This document shows positions 18,355-26,333 of a stretch of DNA of 64,000 bases, piece after piece. The position numbers and the translations under genes were made by a program. The notes below the pieces were generated by a model. It did not search any database and was not told the DNA's origin. It worked only from the letters and a program-made list of their open reading frames with translations. The stretch comes from Desulfobacterales bacterium (GTDB lineage Bacteria; Desulfobacterota; Desulfobacteria; Desulfobacterales; JAHEIW01): NCBI GenBank assembly GCA_030066985.1, contig JASJAN010000019.1, positions 1 to 64,000 on the forward strand. The letters are read 5' to 3'. Numbering within the stretch: the first letter of the stretch is position 1; each line of letters begins with the position of its first letter.

Positions 18355-18357
18355 CCA

Positions 18358-18390
18358 TAAAAAAAGCAGGGCCACTGAAACTCGCCCTGC
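18358..18390 (-). terminator. Terminator of the small Arg/Asp-rich protein gene
   Basis: Perfect 7-bp stem GCAGGGC/GCCCTGC (18366-18372, 18384-18390) followed on the minus strand by a run of seven T. It lies 43 bases past the stop of the minus-strand small gene and just after rpe on the other strand. Confidence 0.75.
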
Positions 18391-18432
18391 CTGGCCGACC
18401 CCCGGGGTCAGGCACATAACACCTGAATGACG

Positions 18433-18681
18433 TTATGATGCTTTTTTGCCCAAAAACACACTGCACCATTTGTATACCCGCGCCCAGCCGCGGCGGCGTT
18501 CTCCGGATTGGCGCCGCTCTTTACCATCGCGGCGTTCTCGACCGCCATCCGTAAAATAGTCCAGGTTATAACGCAAGCGTTTATCTTCGCCGGAACGGCG
18601 GTCAAATGCGGAACGTTTGACCGTTTCTTTGGCAGATTCCTTCTTAACGTTATATTCTTTTATGTAATCGATATCTACCAT
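18433..18681 (-). CDS. Small highly charged hypothetical protein
   Basis: An 82-residue product rich in Arg, Asp, Glu and Lys, with repeated D/ERR motifs: AFDRRSGEDKR, GGRERRDGKERR and GERRRGWARV. The C-terminus (YKWCSVFLG) is less charged. A matching terminator follows. No family with known function is recognised. The repeated DRRSG-like motifs resemble those of small proteins seen beside PilZ genes in related bacteria, which is recalled rather than tested. The PilZ membrane protein gene lies divergently 194 bases away. Confidence 0.6.
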   Translation of the reverse strand: MVDIDYIKEYNVKKESAKETVKRSAFDRRSGEDKRLRYNLDYFTDGGRERRDGKERRQSGERRRGWARVYKWCSVFLGKKAS

Positions 18682-18874
18682 GGCGCATTCATCAGATTCG
18701 CTATCGGGGGGGAAATTTCAAATCCGCAATGGCCGTTTTGATCCCGTAAGCTACTATAAAATAAACAAATTATCTTGTCAAATCTTATTCGAAAAATAGC
18801 ACTCGGATCATTCTAGTAGACAAATTGCACTGAACATTATACGCTGGTAGTCAGAAGTCAAATAACACCAGTTA

Positions 18875-19378
18875 ATGCCTATGGACGCAAAGAGTTCAAT
18901 CATACAGGGCTTGCCGTTTATATCGATCGTATTAGCCCTGCTGTTTTTCATTTTTTTGCGGGTGGTGTCGCGCTATAAAAAGCAAGTCTTGGGCGACGCC
19001 GACGGCAAAAACGTGCAACATCTACAATTTGAAGTCAAAGAGGTAACCGCACAAGCTGAAAGGGTTCAGCTCAAGCGTCCCGCCCTGATTGAAAAGCCTG
19101 CGGGCGTGATGAAAGTCGGCATAAAAGAGCTCACGACCAGCGGTGCCTTTGTCACCTGCCCCCAGCCATTGCCGGTTGGCGTGTCTTTTACGATCAAAAT
19201 CTTACTGCACCACCGCCAAGCGCATCGCTTTCACGCTGAGGTCATCTGGAACAATCAGAATGTCATTGAGGAAGAAATCGTCGTGCGTGGCATGAAGGTA
19301 AGATTTTTGCAGTTGACGGAAACTGAGCGCAAAATGATTGATGACATCATTGCCCTGCGCCTGCAGGTCCATAGCTAG
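18875..19378 (+). CDS. Membrane-anchored PilZ-like protein
   Basis: A 167-residue protein with one N-terminal transmembrane helix (residues ~10-28: LPFISIVLALLFFIFLRVV) and a cytoplasmic PilZ-like domain (MKVGIKELTTSGAFVTC, then EVIWNN and GMKVRFLQL). The NxSxxG motif is altered to ELTTSGAF, and no clear RxxxR precedes it, so c-di-GMP binding is uncertain. An ATG two codons downstream (18881) is equally possible. It converges on the orphan pilin gene with a 29-base gap, hinting at a motility or pilus role. Confidence 0.65.
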   Translation: MPMDAKSSIIQGLPFISIVLALLFFIFLRVVSRYKKQVLGDADGKNVQHLQFEVKEVTAQAERVQLKRPALIEKPAGVMKVGIKELTTSGAFVTCPQPLPVGVSFTIKILLHHRQAHRFHAEVIWNNQNVIEEEIVVRGMKVRFLQLTETERKMIDDIIALRLQVHS

Positions 19379-19407
19379 ACGCAAGGTTTTATCATCCTCG
19401 TTTAGCG

Positions 19408-19968
19408 CTATGATTCCTCGAATATGTAAGTGTAGCGGCTATTGGGTGTTAGCCGGAATTCACCGGTGGACAGATCACCGTCATCGAGCAATCCGTCCAG
19501 AAATCGCAAATCCTTTTGAGAGGCGGTGGCCCCGTCTATAGAGATGCCGAAATATCCATTTCCATCCGGATAAGTAGGCCAATAGGTATCCGGTCCCTCC
19601 CAGTTATACCTGCCCCCTAAATATGTTGGCGTTGACCATTCATCAACCATAATATAGTCTTCCATATCTGTGATCGGAACCCCATCTAACTGGTCCGGCA
19701 GACCGTATGGGCCGTTGTCGGTGTGGCAATCATCCGGATACCATTCATTTTCGACCGCAAAAGCAATAAATCCTGTCTTAAAGTTTTTAAGATTAGCTGC
19801 AATTTCAGATATTGCGGCTTTTTTACGGTAGCGCATATAATTGGGGACAGCAATGGCCGCAAGAATGCCGATGATGGCAATCACGATCATCAGTTCCACC
19901 AGGGTAAATCCGCCGGAACCGTTTGTAACGGCCCCATCTGTATTGTTCGCAATGCGCTTCATAATCAT
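19408..19968 (-). CDS. Type IV pilin-like prepilin (orphan)
   Basis: 186 residues with a class III signal: a hydrophilic leader ending GSGG, cleavage before [20 protein letters not shown] and the Glu at mature position 5. The rest is an acidic Tyr/Trp-rich globular domain with one cysteine (DDCHTD). The leader is longer than usual (about 20 residues from the first ATG, 18 from the second). It could be a minor or alternative major pilin, or a GspG-like pseudopilin. The upstream region carries a perfect sigma-54 promoter shared in design with pilA, which favours a pilus role. Confidence 0.85.
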   Translation of the reverse strand: MIMKRIANNTDGAVTNGSGGFTLVELMIVIAIIGILAAIAVPNYMRYRKKAAISEIAANLKNFKTGFIAFAVENEWYPDDCHTDNGPYGLPDQLDGVPITDMEDYIMVDEWSTPTYLGGRYNWEGPDTYWPTYPDGNGYFGISIDGATASQKDLRFLDGLLDDGDLSTGEFRLTPNSRYTYIFEES

Positions 19969-20035
19969 AAATGTCTAATCGGGTAATGCCCGCAAACAGT
20001 CTTGCATGGCCAGACAAGCTGTCTGAAATTAATTT

Positions 20036-20051
20036 TGCAAATGCTATGCCA
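20036..20051 (-). promoter_or_regulatory. Sigma-54 promoter of the orphan pilin
   Basis: On the minus strand the 16 bases match TGGCAYRNNNNTTGCW at every fixed position (TGGCATAGCATTTGCA). It lies about 68 bases upstream of the pilin ATG. Confidence 0.85.
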
Positions 20052-20120
20052 TTTCTTAAATTATTTTATTATTATAATGAATTTAGTAACTTAGATGCTT
20101 GATAGATCGGTAGGCCAAGC

Positions 20121-20164
20121 TGTCAAAAACAAGATAATGCCCCCAAAATGACCCATTTTTGACA
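20121..20164 (-). promoter_or_regulatory. Candidate PilR upstream activating boxes of the orphan pilin
   Basis: An inverted pair TGTCAAAAA (20121-20129) and TTTTTGACA (20156-20164). The TGTCA and TGACA cores start 39 bases apart, exactly as upstream of pilA. TGTC is the known core of PilR sites in Pseudomonas. The pair begins 70 bases upstream of the sigma-54 element. Confidence 0.6.
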
Positions 20165-20631
20165 ATATTGGGCGCTCCATCGGGGTTTATCGGGCTTATG
20201 ATCTGATGTGTGGGCACGGCTCTCTGATATGATTTGGTGGGCTTGAAAGTTGAGCCTCCCCAAAGCAAGCTGCCGTTCACTTACAACGGTTTTTTGCAAT
20301 CACAGCTCGGGCCGCAGATGATTATCTGCACCAGGGTTTTTTATCAGCAGGTTTTAGGTAATGATAACAATTGCTAACAGCTGAACATAATGAATATCCG
20401 ATATGAAAGGTCTTTAGACGTTACCCGGCTTGCGACTATTTTGAAAGGCCACTTGCTCTGGATTCAATCCAACCAATTCTACGCAGCTTTTAAATCCAAA
20501 AACCGATATAGATTTTGATAAGACATGACCTGGGGCATGGGTATTTCCATTCTTTTGTGACGACACGAAATCATAACTTATTGATACTAAATGTTTTATT
20601 CATTAATTCGGCCACTTTTTATCCGATGAAA
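20165..20631. other. Intergenic region with no recognised gene
   Basis: About 470 bases between the pilin control region and the regulator promoter. A 65-codon open frame on the minus strand (to 20280) has no recognisable family and overlaps the control boxes. No RNA or mobile element was recognised. Confidence 0.45.
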
Positions 20632-20632
20632 T

Positions 20633-20662
20633 TTGACAAATCAATGTTATCTTTGGTATTAT
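20633..20662 (+). promoter_or_regulatory. Sigma-70 promoter of the polysaccharide operon
   Basis: TTGACA (20633-20638), an 18-base spacer and TATTAT (20657-20662), 33 bases before the first gene's TTG start. Confidence 0.7.
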
Positions 20663-20680
20663 GAGTAATAATACTACTCA
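20662..20680 (+). promoter_or_regulatory. Palindromic operator over the operon start site
   Basis: Perfect 6-base inverted repeat TGAGTA-N7-TACTCA beginning at the last base of the -10 box. Its position would block transcription when bound. The winged-helix protein encoded directly downstream is the natural candidate to bind it. Confidence 0.55.
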
Positions 20681-20694
20681 AAAAGAGGCATAAT

Positions 20695-21246
20695 TTGGAA
20701 AATCTTTTGTCAGGACTGATCGCATCTAAAACGCGGGTTAAATTGCTGATGCGTTTCTTTTTTAATCCGCAAGCAAGATCCTATTTAAGGGAACTGGCCA
20801 AAGAATTCAATGTATCGACCAACGCCGTTCGAGAGGAGCTTAATCAACTTAAAAAAACCGACCTGCTCAAATCCGAAAAAAACGGCCGCCAGGTGGTCTA
20901 CAAAGCCAACACCCGCCATGCGCTTTTTCCGGAGCTAAAATCGATGGTCAGCAAGGTGATGGGTATCGACCAGGTCATTGACAGCATTATCGAACGCCTG
21001 GGAAACCTTGAAAGCGCTTACCTGATCGATGACTATGCTGAAGGCAAAGATACCGGCATCATCGATATCATTCTGGTGGGTGATATCGATCATTACCATC
21101 TCAATGATCTCAGCCGAAAAACCGAACGCTATATCAAACGTAAAATTCGTTCATTGGTTTTACGTCCGGATGAATTCAAGGCCTTTCTACCCAGATTAGA
21201 AAACCGACCCAAGGTACTAATTTGGGAATCCTCAAATAGGCGGTAA
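20695..21246 (+). CDS. Winged-helix transcriptional regulator with C-terminal nucleotidyltransferase-like domain
   Basis: A 183-residue ArsR-like protein. Residues ~1-85 form a winged helix (SYLRELAKEFNVSTNAVREEL is the recognition region, KNGRQVVYKAN the wing). The C-terminal half (GIIDIILVGDID, then YIKRKIRSLVL) resembles the MNT-type nucleotidyltransferase fold without an obvious full catalytic set. It starts at TTG 20695 after AAAGAGG. It is the first gene of the polysaccharide operon and is preceded by a promoter with an overlapping palindrome, so it is likely an autoregulator of the operon. Confidence 0.78.
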   Translation: MENLLSGLIASKTRVKLLMRFFFNPQARSYLRELAKEFNVSTNAVREELNQLKKTDLLKSEKNGRQVVYKANTRHALFPELKSMVSKVMGIDQVIDSIIERLGNLESAYLIDDYAEGKDTGIIDIILVGDIDHYHLNDLSRKTERYIKRKIRSLVLRPDEFKAFLPRLENRPKVLIWESSNRR

Positions 21247-21290
21247 GTTCGTTTTTATGTTTTTAGCGTGAGAATTCAAACACCTGTTTT

Positions 21291-22727
21291 ATGGCAAATA
21301 TGGCTATCGTACGAAAAATTGCAGAAAATACGCTTTGGTTATTCCTGGGCAGGGTTGTGATCGGAATTTTACACCTGGCTACAATGGTTCTGCTGGCCAG
21401 ATATTTGGGTGTAGCAGATTACGGTAAATTCGTATTCGCAATGGCATTTCTGGCGTTTTTTAACGTCATAAGCATATTTGGTATCGATACAGTATTAATC
21501 CGAGAAATTTCTAGAAACAAAACAGCGGCCTCACGATTGATAGGTTGCGGTTTTTTTGTCAAAATTTTTTTTTCATTTTTTGCTATCACTTTAACCATTT
21601 TACTCACCTTTTTTTTAGACATACCGTCTGAATCATCAAAAGTTATCTTTATCCTTTCCATAACTATCTGGTTTAACATTTTCAGAACGCCTAAAGTCAT
21701 TTTCGAAGCACACCTCAAATCAATTTATTTGGTGTTAATTGAATTAACGGGTAAGGTCCTGGCCCTGATTTTTATTTATATTGCAAGTGTATTTGGATTC
21801 AACTTATATTTTGTTGCTCTGACCCTGATTATTTCTGAAATTCCTCCTTTAATACTTTTCTTTAAAAAAGCAAAATGCTTCACTGCAATATCATTAATCT
21901 GGGATACACGAACAATTAGATATCTTCTAAAAGAATGCTGGCCACTGGCAATAATGGCATTGTTTGTGACACTTTATTACCGAGTAGATACGATAATGTT
22001 ATCCTTTTTAAAAGGAGATGAAGCCGTCGGTTTCTATAATGGCGCGTATATCATTTTAAGCAGCCTGCTTTTATTACCTGATGCCTATGTCAGGTCCGTT
22101 TTTCCATTGATGAGTGACTTTTATCAAACAGGTATTGCATCACTAGCAAAAACGTTTATCCGTTCTTTCAAATACCTAATAACGGCAGCCATACTGATCG
22201 TTTGTGTGGGCTTTATGTTATCCAAAGAAATTATTCTATTTTTATACGGTGAAGCGTTTCTTCCATCAGCCCGTGCTTTGGAAATTTTAATTTTTGCAGG
22301 TGGAATTATATTCATAAGCACGCTTGTTTCCACCACGTTGACAGCAGTAAACAAACAAAAGATTAACATGTGGCTTTCTTTGGTAAATGTTGTGTGCAAT
22401 ATCATTCTAAACCTACTTCTAATCCCCATGTGGAGCTACATTGGCGCGAGCATCGCCACCGTAATCACTGAAAGTATCGGATGCATCTTTGCGTTCGCAT
22501 TTAATATGAAAAATTTTAATATTTCTTTTCTTAAGTGGTCATATTTTCATCATCTCAAAATTTGCATCCCGATAGCACTATCGTTATTTTTAATAAAAGC
22601 GTTAAGCAGCCTCCACCTTCTATTGATTATTCCCCTTGTCACCCTGATATATTTTCTTGCTTTACTTATTCTTCAGTGGTTTGATGATGAAGACAAATCA
22701 TTGATAAAACAGATGTTGAAAGGTTGA
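21291..22727 (+). CDS. Wzx-like polysaccharide flippase (MOP superfamily)
   Basis: A 478-residue membrane protein with about 12-14 helices. It begins with the family pattern NTLWLFLGRVVIGILHLATM and ARYLGVADYGKFVFA, typical of RfbX/Wzx oligosaccharide translocases of the MOP exporter superfamily, and has the mid-protein YYRVDTIMLSFLKGDEAVGFYNGAY. It should flip an undecaprenol-linked glycan or a related lipid-linked product across the inner membrane. The AT content is higher than in the housekeeping genes to the left, as is common for surface glycan loci. Confidence 0.9.
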   Translation: MANMAIVRKIAENTLWLFLGRVVIGILHLATMVLLARYLGVADYGKFVFAMAFLAFFNVISIFGIDTVLIREISRNKTAASRLIGCGFFVKIFFSFFAITLTILLTFFLDIPSESSKVIFILSITIWFNIFRTPKVIFEAHLKSIYLVLIELTGKVLALIFIYIASVFGFNLYFVALTLIISEIPPLILFFKKAKCFTAISLIWDTRTIRYLLKECWPLAIMALFVTLYYRVDTIMLSFLKGDEAVGFYNGAYIILSSLLLLPDAYVRSVFPLMSDFYQTGIASLAKTFIRSFKYLITAAILIVCVGFMLSKEIILFLYGEAFLPSARALEILIFAGGIIFISTLVSTTLTAVNKQKINMWLSLVNVVCNIILNLLLIPMWSYIGASIATVITESIGCIFAFAFNMKNFNISFLKWSYFHHLKICIPIALSLFLIKALSSLHLLLIIPLVTLIYFLALLILQWFDDEDKSLIKQMLKG

Positions 22728-22729
22728 TT

Positions 22730-24118
22730 ATGAAAGTTTTACTTATAAATCCCCCAACTTTTCAAGAAGAAAAACCTTCAATCCCGCCGCTTGGTTTAGC
22801 ATATATCGCCGGTGTTCTCCGTGAAAGGCATTTTGAGGTTGACATTATTGACTTCGACTTAGAGAGGGACAAGTTTCGAAACCTTGCAAAAATAATAGAT
22901 GATTTCTGCCCGGACATATTGGGAATCGCAGCGCTGACTCTTCAGGTTGACAACGCATACACAATAGCAAAGATTGTAAAGCAAAAATCTCCTGAAATTC
23001 TTGTTGTCGTTGGCGGTCCCCACCCCTCCTCGTTGCCGGAAAGAACTTTGAGAGAAGCAAAAGGCAATATCGATATTGTCGTAATCGGCGAAGGAGAATA
23101 TACTTTTCTTGAAATTGTAAAAGGGAAAAACCTAGAAGATATCGAAGGTATATTTTACCAAAAGAACAACCGCATTTTTAAAAATGCACTTCGCCCACCC
23201 ATTGCCAATTTAGACGAATTGCCGATGCCGGCAAGAGACCTTTTGCCTATACATAAATACAGAGGATGGGGCCCCTTAAAGAAGACACCCACCACGCACT
23301 TGATTGCCTCACGAGGGTGTCCTTTTGACTGTATATTTTGTTCGGAAAAATCTGTTTTCGGCAATCGTCACCGCAAAAGAGGTCCCCAAAAAATAGTCGA
23401 TGAAATTGAATATCTAGTAAACACATATGGTATGCGGGAATTGGCGTTTTATGATGACCTTTTCACTTTAAATAAAACGCAGGTTTTAAATATCTGCAAG
23501 GAAATCCAGAATCGAAAACTCAAGATCGATTGGAAAACCCTCAGTCGGGTCAACACCGTTGATGCTGAGATGCTGACATCCATGAAAGCATCCGGTTGTT
23601 GGCTGATTTCCTACGGCTTTGAGTCCGGATCACAAGAAATTTTGAACAATATTCGGAAGAAGCAAACTATCGAACAATGCCTACAAGCAGCTGAACTGAC
23701 CAGAAAAGCAGGTATTAAATTTTTTGGCTTCTTTATGCTTGGAAATGTCGGGGAAACCGAAAAGACCATCTGCCAGACAATTCAGCTGGCACAAAAATTA
23801 CGACCGGATTACTTTCAGTTTACCATTGTACGACCCGACCCGGGTTCATATCTCTATAATTTATACCGAAATGATATTGAAAATGCGAAAATATCCTGGA
23901 AAGAATATTATGCATTTCCAAAAAAAGAAAACAAAATGCCGGTTGTTGGAACCGAACTTTCAACAGTGAAACTGTTTCAGTATAAAGATGCCGCATATAT
24001 GTATATGAGTAAAAAAGCGCTGTTGAAAAATTTAATTAAAGGCTTCATCGCAACAGATGTATATCGGATTAAAAAAGCATTTGCAATTTTAATGAAGCCC
24101 CAGAGGTGTTCGCTATGA
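22730..24118 (+). CDS. B12-binding-domain radical SAM protein (first copy)
   Basis: 463 residues. The N-terminal ~150 residues form a cobalamin-binding-type Rossmann domain (VLLINPPTFQEE, PPLGLAYIAGVLRE, VVGGPHPSSLPERTL), and the radical SAM site is SRGCPFDCIFCSE with downstream YGFESGSQEIL. Members of this class perform methylations and unusual C-C or ring chemistry on lipids, tetrapyrroles and natural products. The substrate here is unknown. ATG at 22730 is preferred over TTG two codons before. Gene overlaps place it between the flippase and the SDR in one operon, so a role in tailoring the exported glycan or its lipid carrier is inferred. Confidence 0.88.
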   Translation: MKVLLINPPTFQEEKPSIPPLGLAYIAGVLRERHFEVDIIDFDLERDKFRNLAKIIDDFCPDILGIAALTLQVDNAYTIAKIVKQKSPEILVVVGGPHPSSLPERTLREAKGNIDIVVIGEGEYTFLEIVKGKNLEDIEGIFYQKNNRIFKNALRPPIANLDELPMPARDLLPIHKYRGWGPLKKTPTTHLIASRGCPFDCIFCSEKSVFGNRHRKRGPQKIVDEIEYLVNTYGMRELAFYDDLFTLNKTQVLNICKEIQNRKLKIDWKTLSRVNTVDAEMLTSMKASGCWLISYGFESGSQEILNNIRKKQTIEQCLQAAELTRKAGIKFFGFFMLGNVGETEKTICQTIQLAQKLRPDYFQFTIVRPDPGSYLYNLYRNDIENAKISWKEYYAFPKKENKMPVVGTELSTVKLFQYKDAAYMYMSKKALLKNLIKGFIATDVYRIKKAFAILMKPQRCSL

Positions 24119-24897
24119 AGAGCCAATTAAAAGGAAAAACCGTTTTAATTACTGGCATTTCGCGTGGAATCGGTCGTGAGCTGGCGTATAAATTCGCCTC
24201 TAAGGGAGCACACATTATAGGAGCGGCGCGTAATAAAGCTCAGGTTGATCTGCTTATTAAAGAATTAACGGATAAATTTGAAATAAAAGGCCTGTCCATT
24301 GAAGGCAATGTATCAAGACCAAACGAAGTAGACGATATTGTCAAAAAAGCGATCAACACGTTTTCCAGGATTGATATATTGATCAACAATGCCGGTGTTG
24401 GCAGTTTTAATTTTGTTACCAATTTTGAGAATGATTCATGGAATGAAATGATTGCAGTCAATCTGACCGGAACCTATTTATGTGTTAAAGCCGCCCTGCC
24501 GTTTATGTTGAAGCAGAAAAATGGTGCTATTATTAATATTTCATCGATATGCGGTATAGAGGCTTACGCTGAATGTGCCGGTTATTGTGCTTCAAAGTAC
24601 GGCATTGTTGGGTTCAGCGAGGCGCTTGCGAAGGAAGTTACAAGTGAAAATGTTATTATCTATGTTTTATGTCCCGATATAGTTGACACCGGTTTTGCGA
24701 ATAATAGAAACGCCAATCTAACAGATAAGGAAAAGATGCTCTCCACCGGCGAGATTGCAACCGTGGCCACTGATTTACTTGAACAGAAGTCAAAATCACA
24801 AATTTGTTTGATTAAAATACATTTGCTAACAAGGATCTTTCGCAAATTCGGTATTGAAAAAAGAAAAGTAAAAGTAAAAAGGATTCGATATATATGA
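24115..24897 (+). CDS. Short-chain dehydrogenase/reductase
   Basis: 260 residues of the classical SDR fold: cofactor motif TGISRGIG, NNAGVG, catalytic Ser in NISSICG and YxxxK in YCASKYG. It should use NAD(P)H to reduce or oxidise a small alcohol/ketone. It begins inside the preceding radical SAM gene's end, and its own stop overlaps the next radical SAM start (ATGA), so the three are translationally coupled and probably act on the same substrate. Confidence 0.88.
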   Translation: MKSQLKGKTVLITGISRGIGRELAYKFASKGAHIIGAARNKAQVDLLIKELTDKFEIKGLSIEGNVSRPNEVDDIVKKAINTFSRIDILINNAGVGSFNFVTNFENDSWNEMIAVNLTGTYLCVKAALPFMLKQKNGAIINISSICGIEAYAECAGYCASKYGIVGFSEALAKEVTSENVIIYVLCPDIVDTGFANNRNANLTDKEKMLSTGEIATVATDLLEQKSKSQICLIKIHLLTRIFRKFGIEKRKVKVKRIRYI

Positions 24898-26333
24898 TTG
24901 TATTGATTAATCCGCCCAATCCACCTGGTAAGATTTCAAACAAAGACATGATGGGGGGATTGGGCCAGCTCTATGATAAAGGCGGGGCGCTTGTTCCTCC
25001 GATGGACTTGCCTTACACAGCCGCCGGTCTTTTGCAACGAAATATTCCAGTCAATGTCATTGACTGTCTGGGGCTGCGATATGATATCAAAAAGTTGTTA
25101 GAGGAAATAAAAGCCATAAAAAACATCAAGCTGATAGCGATACGCACCTCTTTACCCACTTATGCTTTTGATCTGCAAACTGCTTCTCTCTTAAAAGAAG
25201 TTATTCAGGTTCCACTTGTATTTTTCGGGCCCTATGTATCTCTAATTCCCGCGGAAACTTTAAGACAGCACCCCGTTGATATTGTGATAACTGGAGAGCC
25301 TGAAAACACATTTGTCGAATTATGTCTAAAGGGTATCAAAGAAACAAATGGCATTTGGTATAAAAGTGTTGACGGGGAAATAATAAAAAATAAACCCGCT
25401 GAGAAGCAATACAATCTCGATGACCTTCCTTTTCCGGCATGGAAACTCATGCCATACAGAAATTATCGTCTGCCCGGAAGGCAATTTCAAAAGAACGAAC
25501 CGTTTCTACCTATATTAACTTCACGTGGCTGCCCGTTTGGCTGCGAATATTGCCCATATCCGGTTTTGCAGGGAAAAAAATGGCGCTCCCGCTCTGCAGA
25601 AAATATTTACGGTGAATTAGAATACATTGTTGAAGAACTCGGCATAAAAAACCTGCTTTTTAGAGATCCGGAATTCACTTTAAATCGGTCAAGAATCATA
25701 GAGCTTAGCAGAAAAATTAGAAAAAACAATTTGGTTTTTTCCTGGCGATGTGAAACCAGAATCGACACCTTGGATGAAAATCTCATTGACGAGATGACAA
25801 GTGCTGGTTGCATCGGTATAAACTTTGGTATCGAAACCAGCGATCCTGAAATTGCAATGAGAGTAAACCGTAAAGTTTGTGATGAAGAGCGAATGAAACA
25901 GTTAATTCAATATTGCCAAAGTAAAAATATCAGTGTGTTTTGTTTTTTCATCATAGGATTGCCCGGTCAAACTAAAAAAGAAATTTTCAACCTTATCGAT
26001 CTTGCTAGTAAATTAGATCCGGATGAAATACAAGTCACATATGCAACACCATACCCAGGCACAAAATTATCAGCCTGGGCAGAGACTAATGGCTACATTG
26101 TTGATCGCAATTTTGAAAATTATACCGGCTACCATCCAGTCATGCGAAATGAGTATTTTACAGCCGTTCAATTAAAACGCTTTTTTCGTTTTGCCCAGCA
26201 TTGCTTTCATATGCGCCAACGATTAAAAAGCCATAGAATTAGCAATGGCGGCTTTTTTCAACCCGTGACGGAAGGTGCCAAAGAACACATTCTGAAATTG
26301 GAAAGATTGTTTTTATTGAGTCTAGGAAAATGA
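24894..26333 (+). CDS. B12-binding-domain radical SAM protein (second copy)
   Basis: 479 residues. It starts VLINPPNPPGK and carries the cobalamin-binding-like domain (VFFGPYVSLIPAETL) and the radical SAM motif SRGCPFGCEYCPYP, followed by FGIETSDPEIAMRVNRK. It is homologous in layout to the gene at 22730-24118 but clearly diverged. The canonical cobalamin-ligand DxHxxG motif is not obvious in either, so B12 dependence is not proven. The overlap with the next glycosyltransferase keeps it in the operon. Confidence 0.87.
   Translation: MIVLINPPNPPGKISNKDMMGGLGQLYDKGGALVPPMDLPYTAAGLLQRNIPVNVIDCLGLRYDIKKLLEEIKAIKNIKLIAIRTSLPTYAFDLQTASLLKEVIQVPLVFFGPYVSLIPAETLRQHPVDIVITGEPENTFVELCLKGIKETNGIWYKSVDGEIIKNKPAEKQYNLDDLPFPAWKLMPYRNYRLPGRQFQKNEPFLPILTSRGCPFGCEYCPYPVLQGKKWRSRSAENIYGELEYIVEELGIKNLLFRDPEFTLNRSRIIELSRKIRKNNLVFSWRCETRIDTLDENLIDEMTSAGCIGINFGIETSDPEIAMRVNRKVCDEERMKQLIQYCQSKNISVFCFFIIGLPGQTKKEIFNLIDLASKLDPDEIQVTYATPYPGTKLSAWAETNGYIVDRNFENYTGYHPVMRNEYFTAVQLKRFFRFAQHCFHMRQRLKSHRISNGGFFQPVTEGAKEHILKLERLFLLSLGK

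Noticed and set aside
20083-20280. A 65-codon minus-strand frame upstream of the orphan pilin
   Set aside because: It overlaps the proposed activator boxes and shows no family signature; it could be a remnant but there is not enough to support a gene.
22730-26333. Possible direct gene duplication of the radical SAM genes
   Set aside because: They share layout and motifs but differ throughout, so a recent tandem duplication is not supported.
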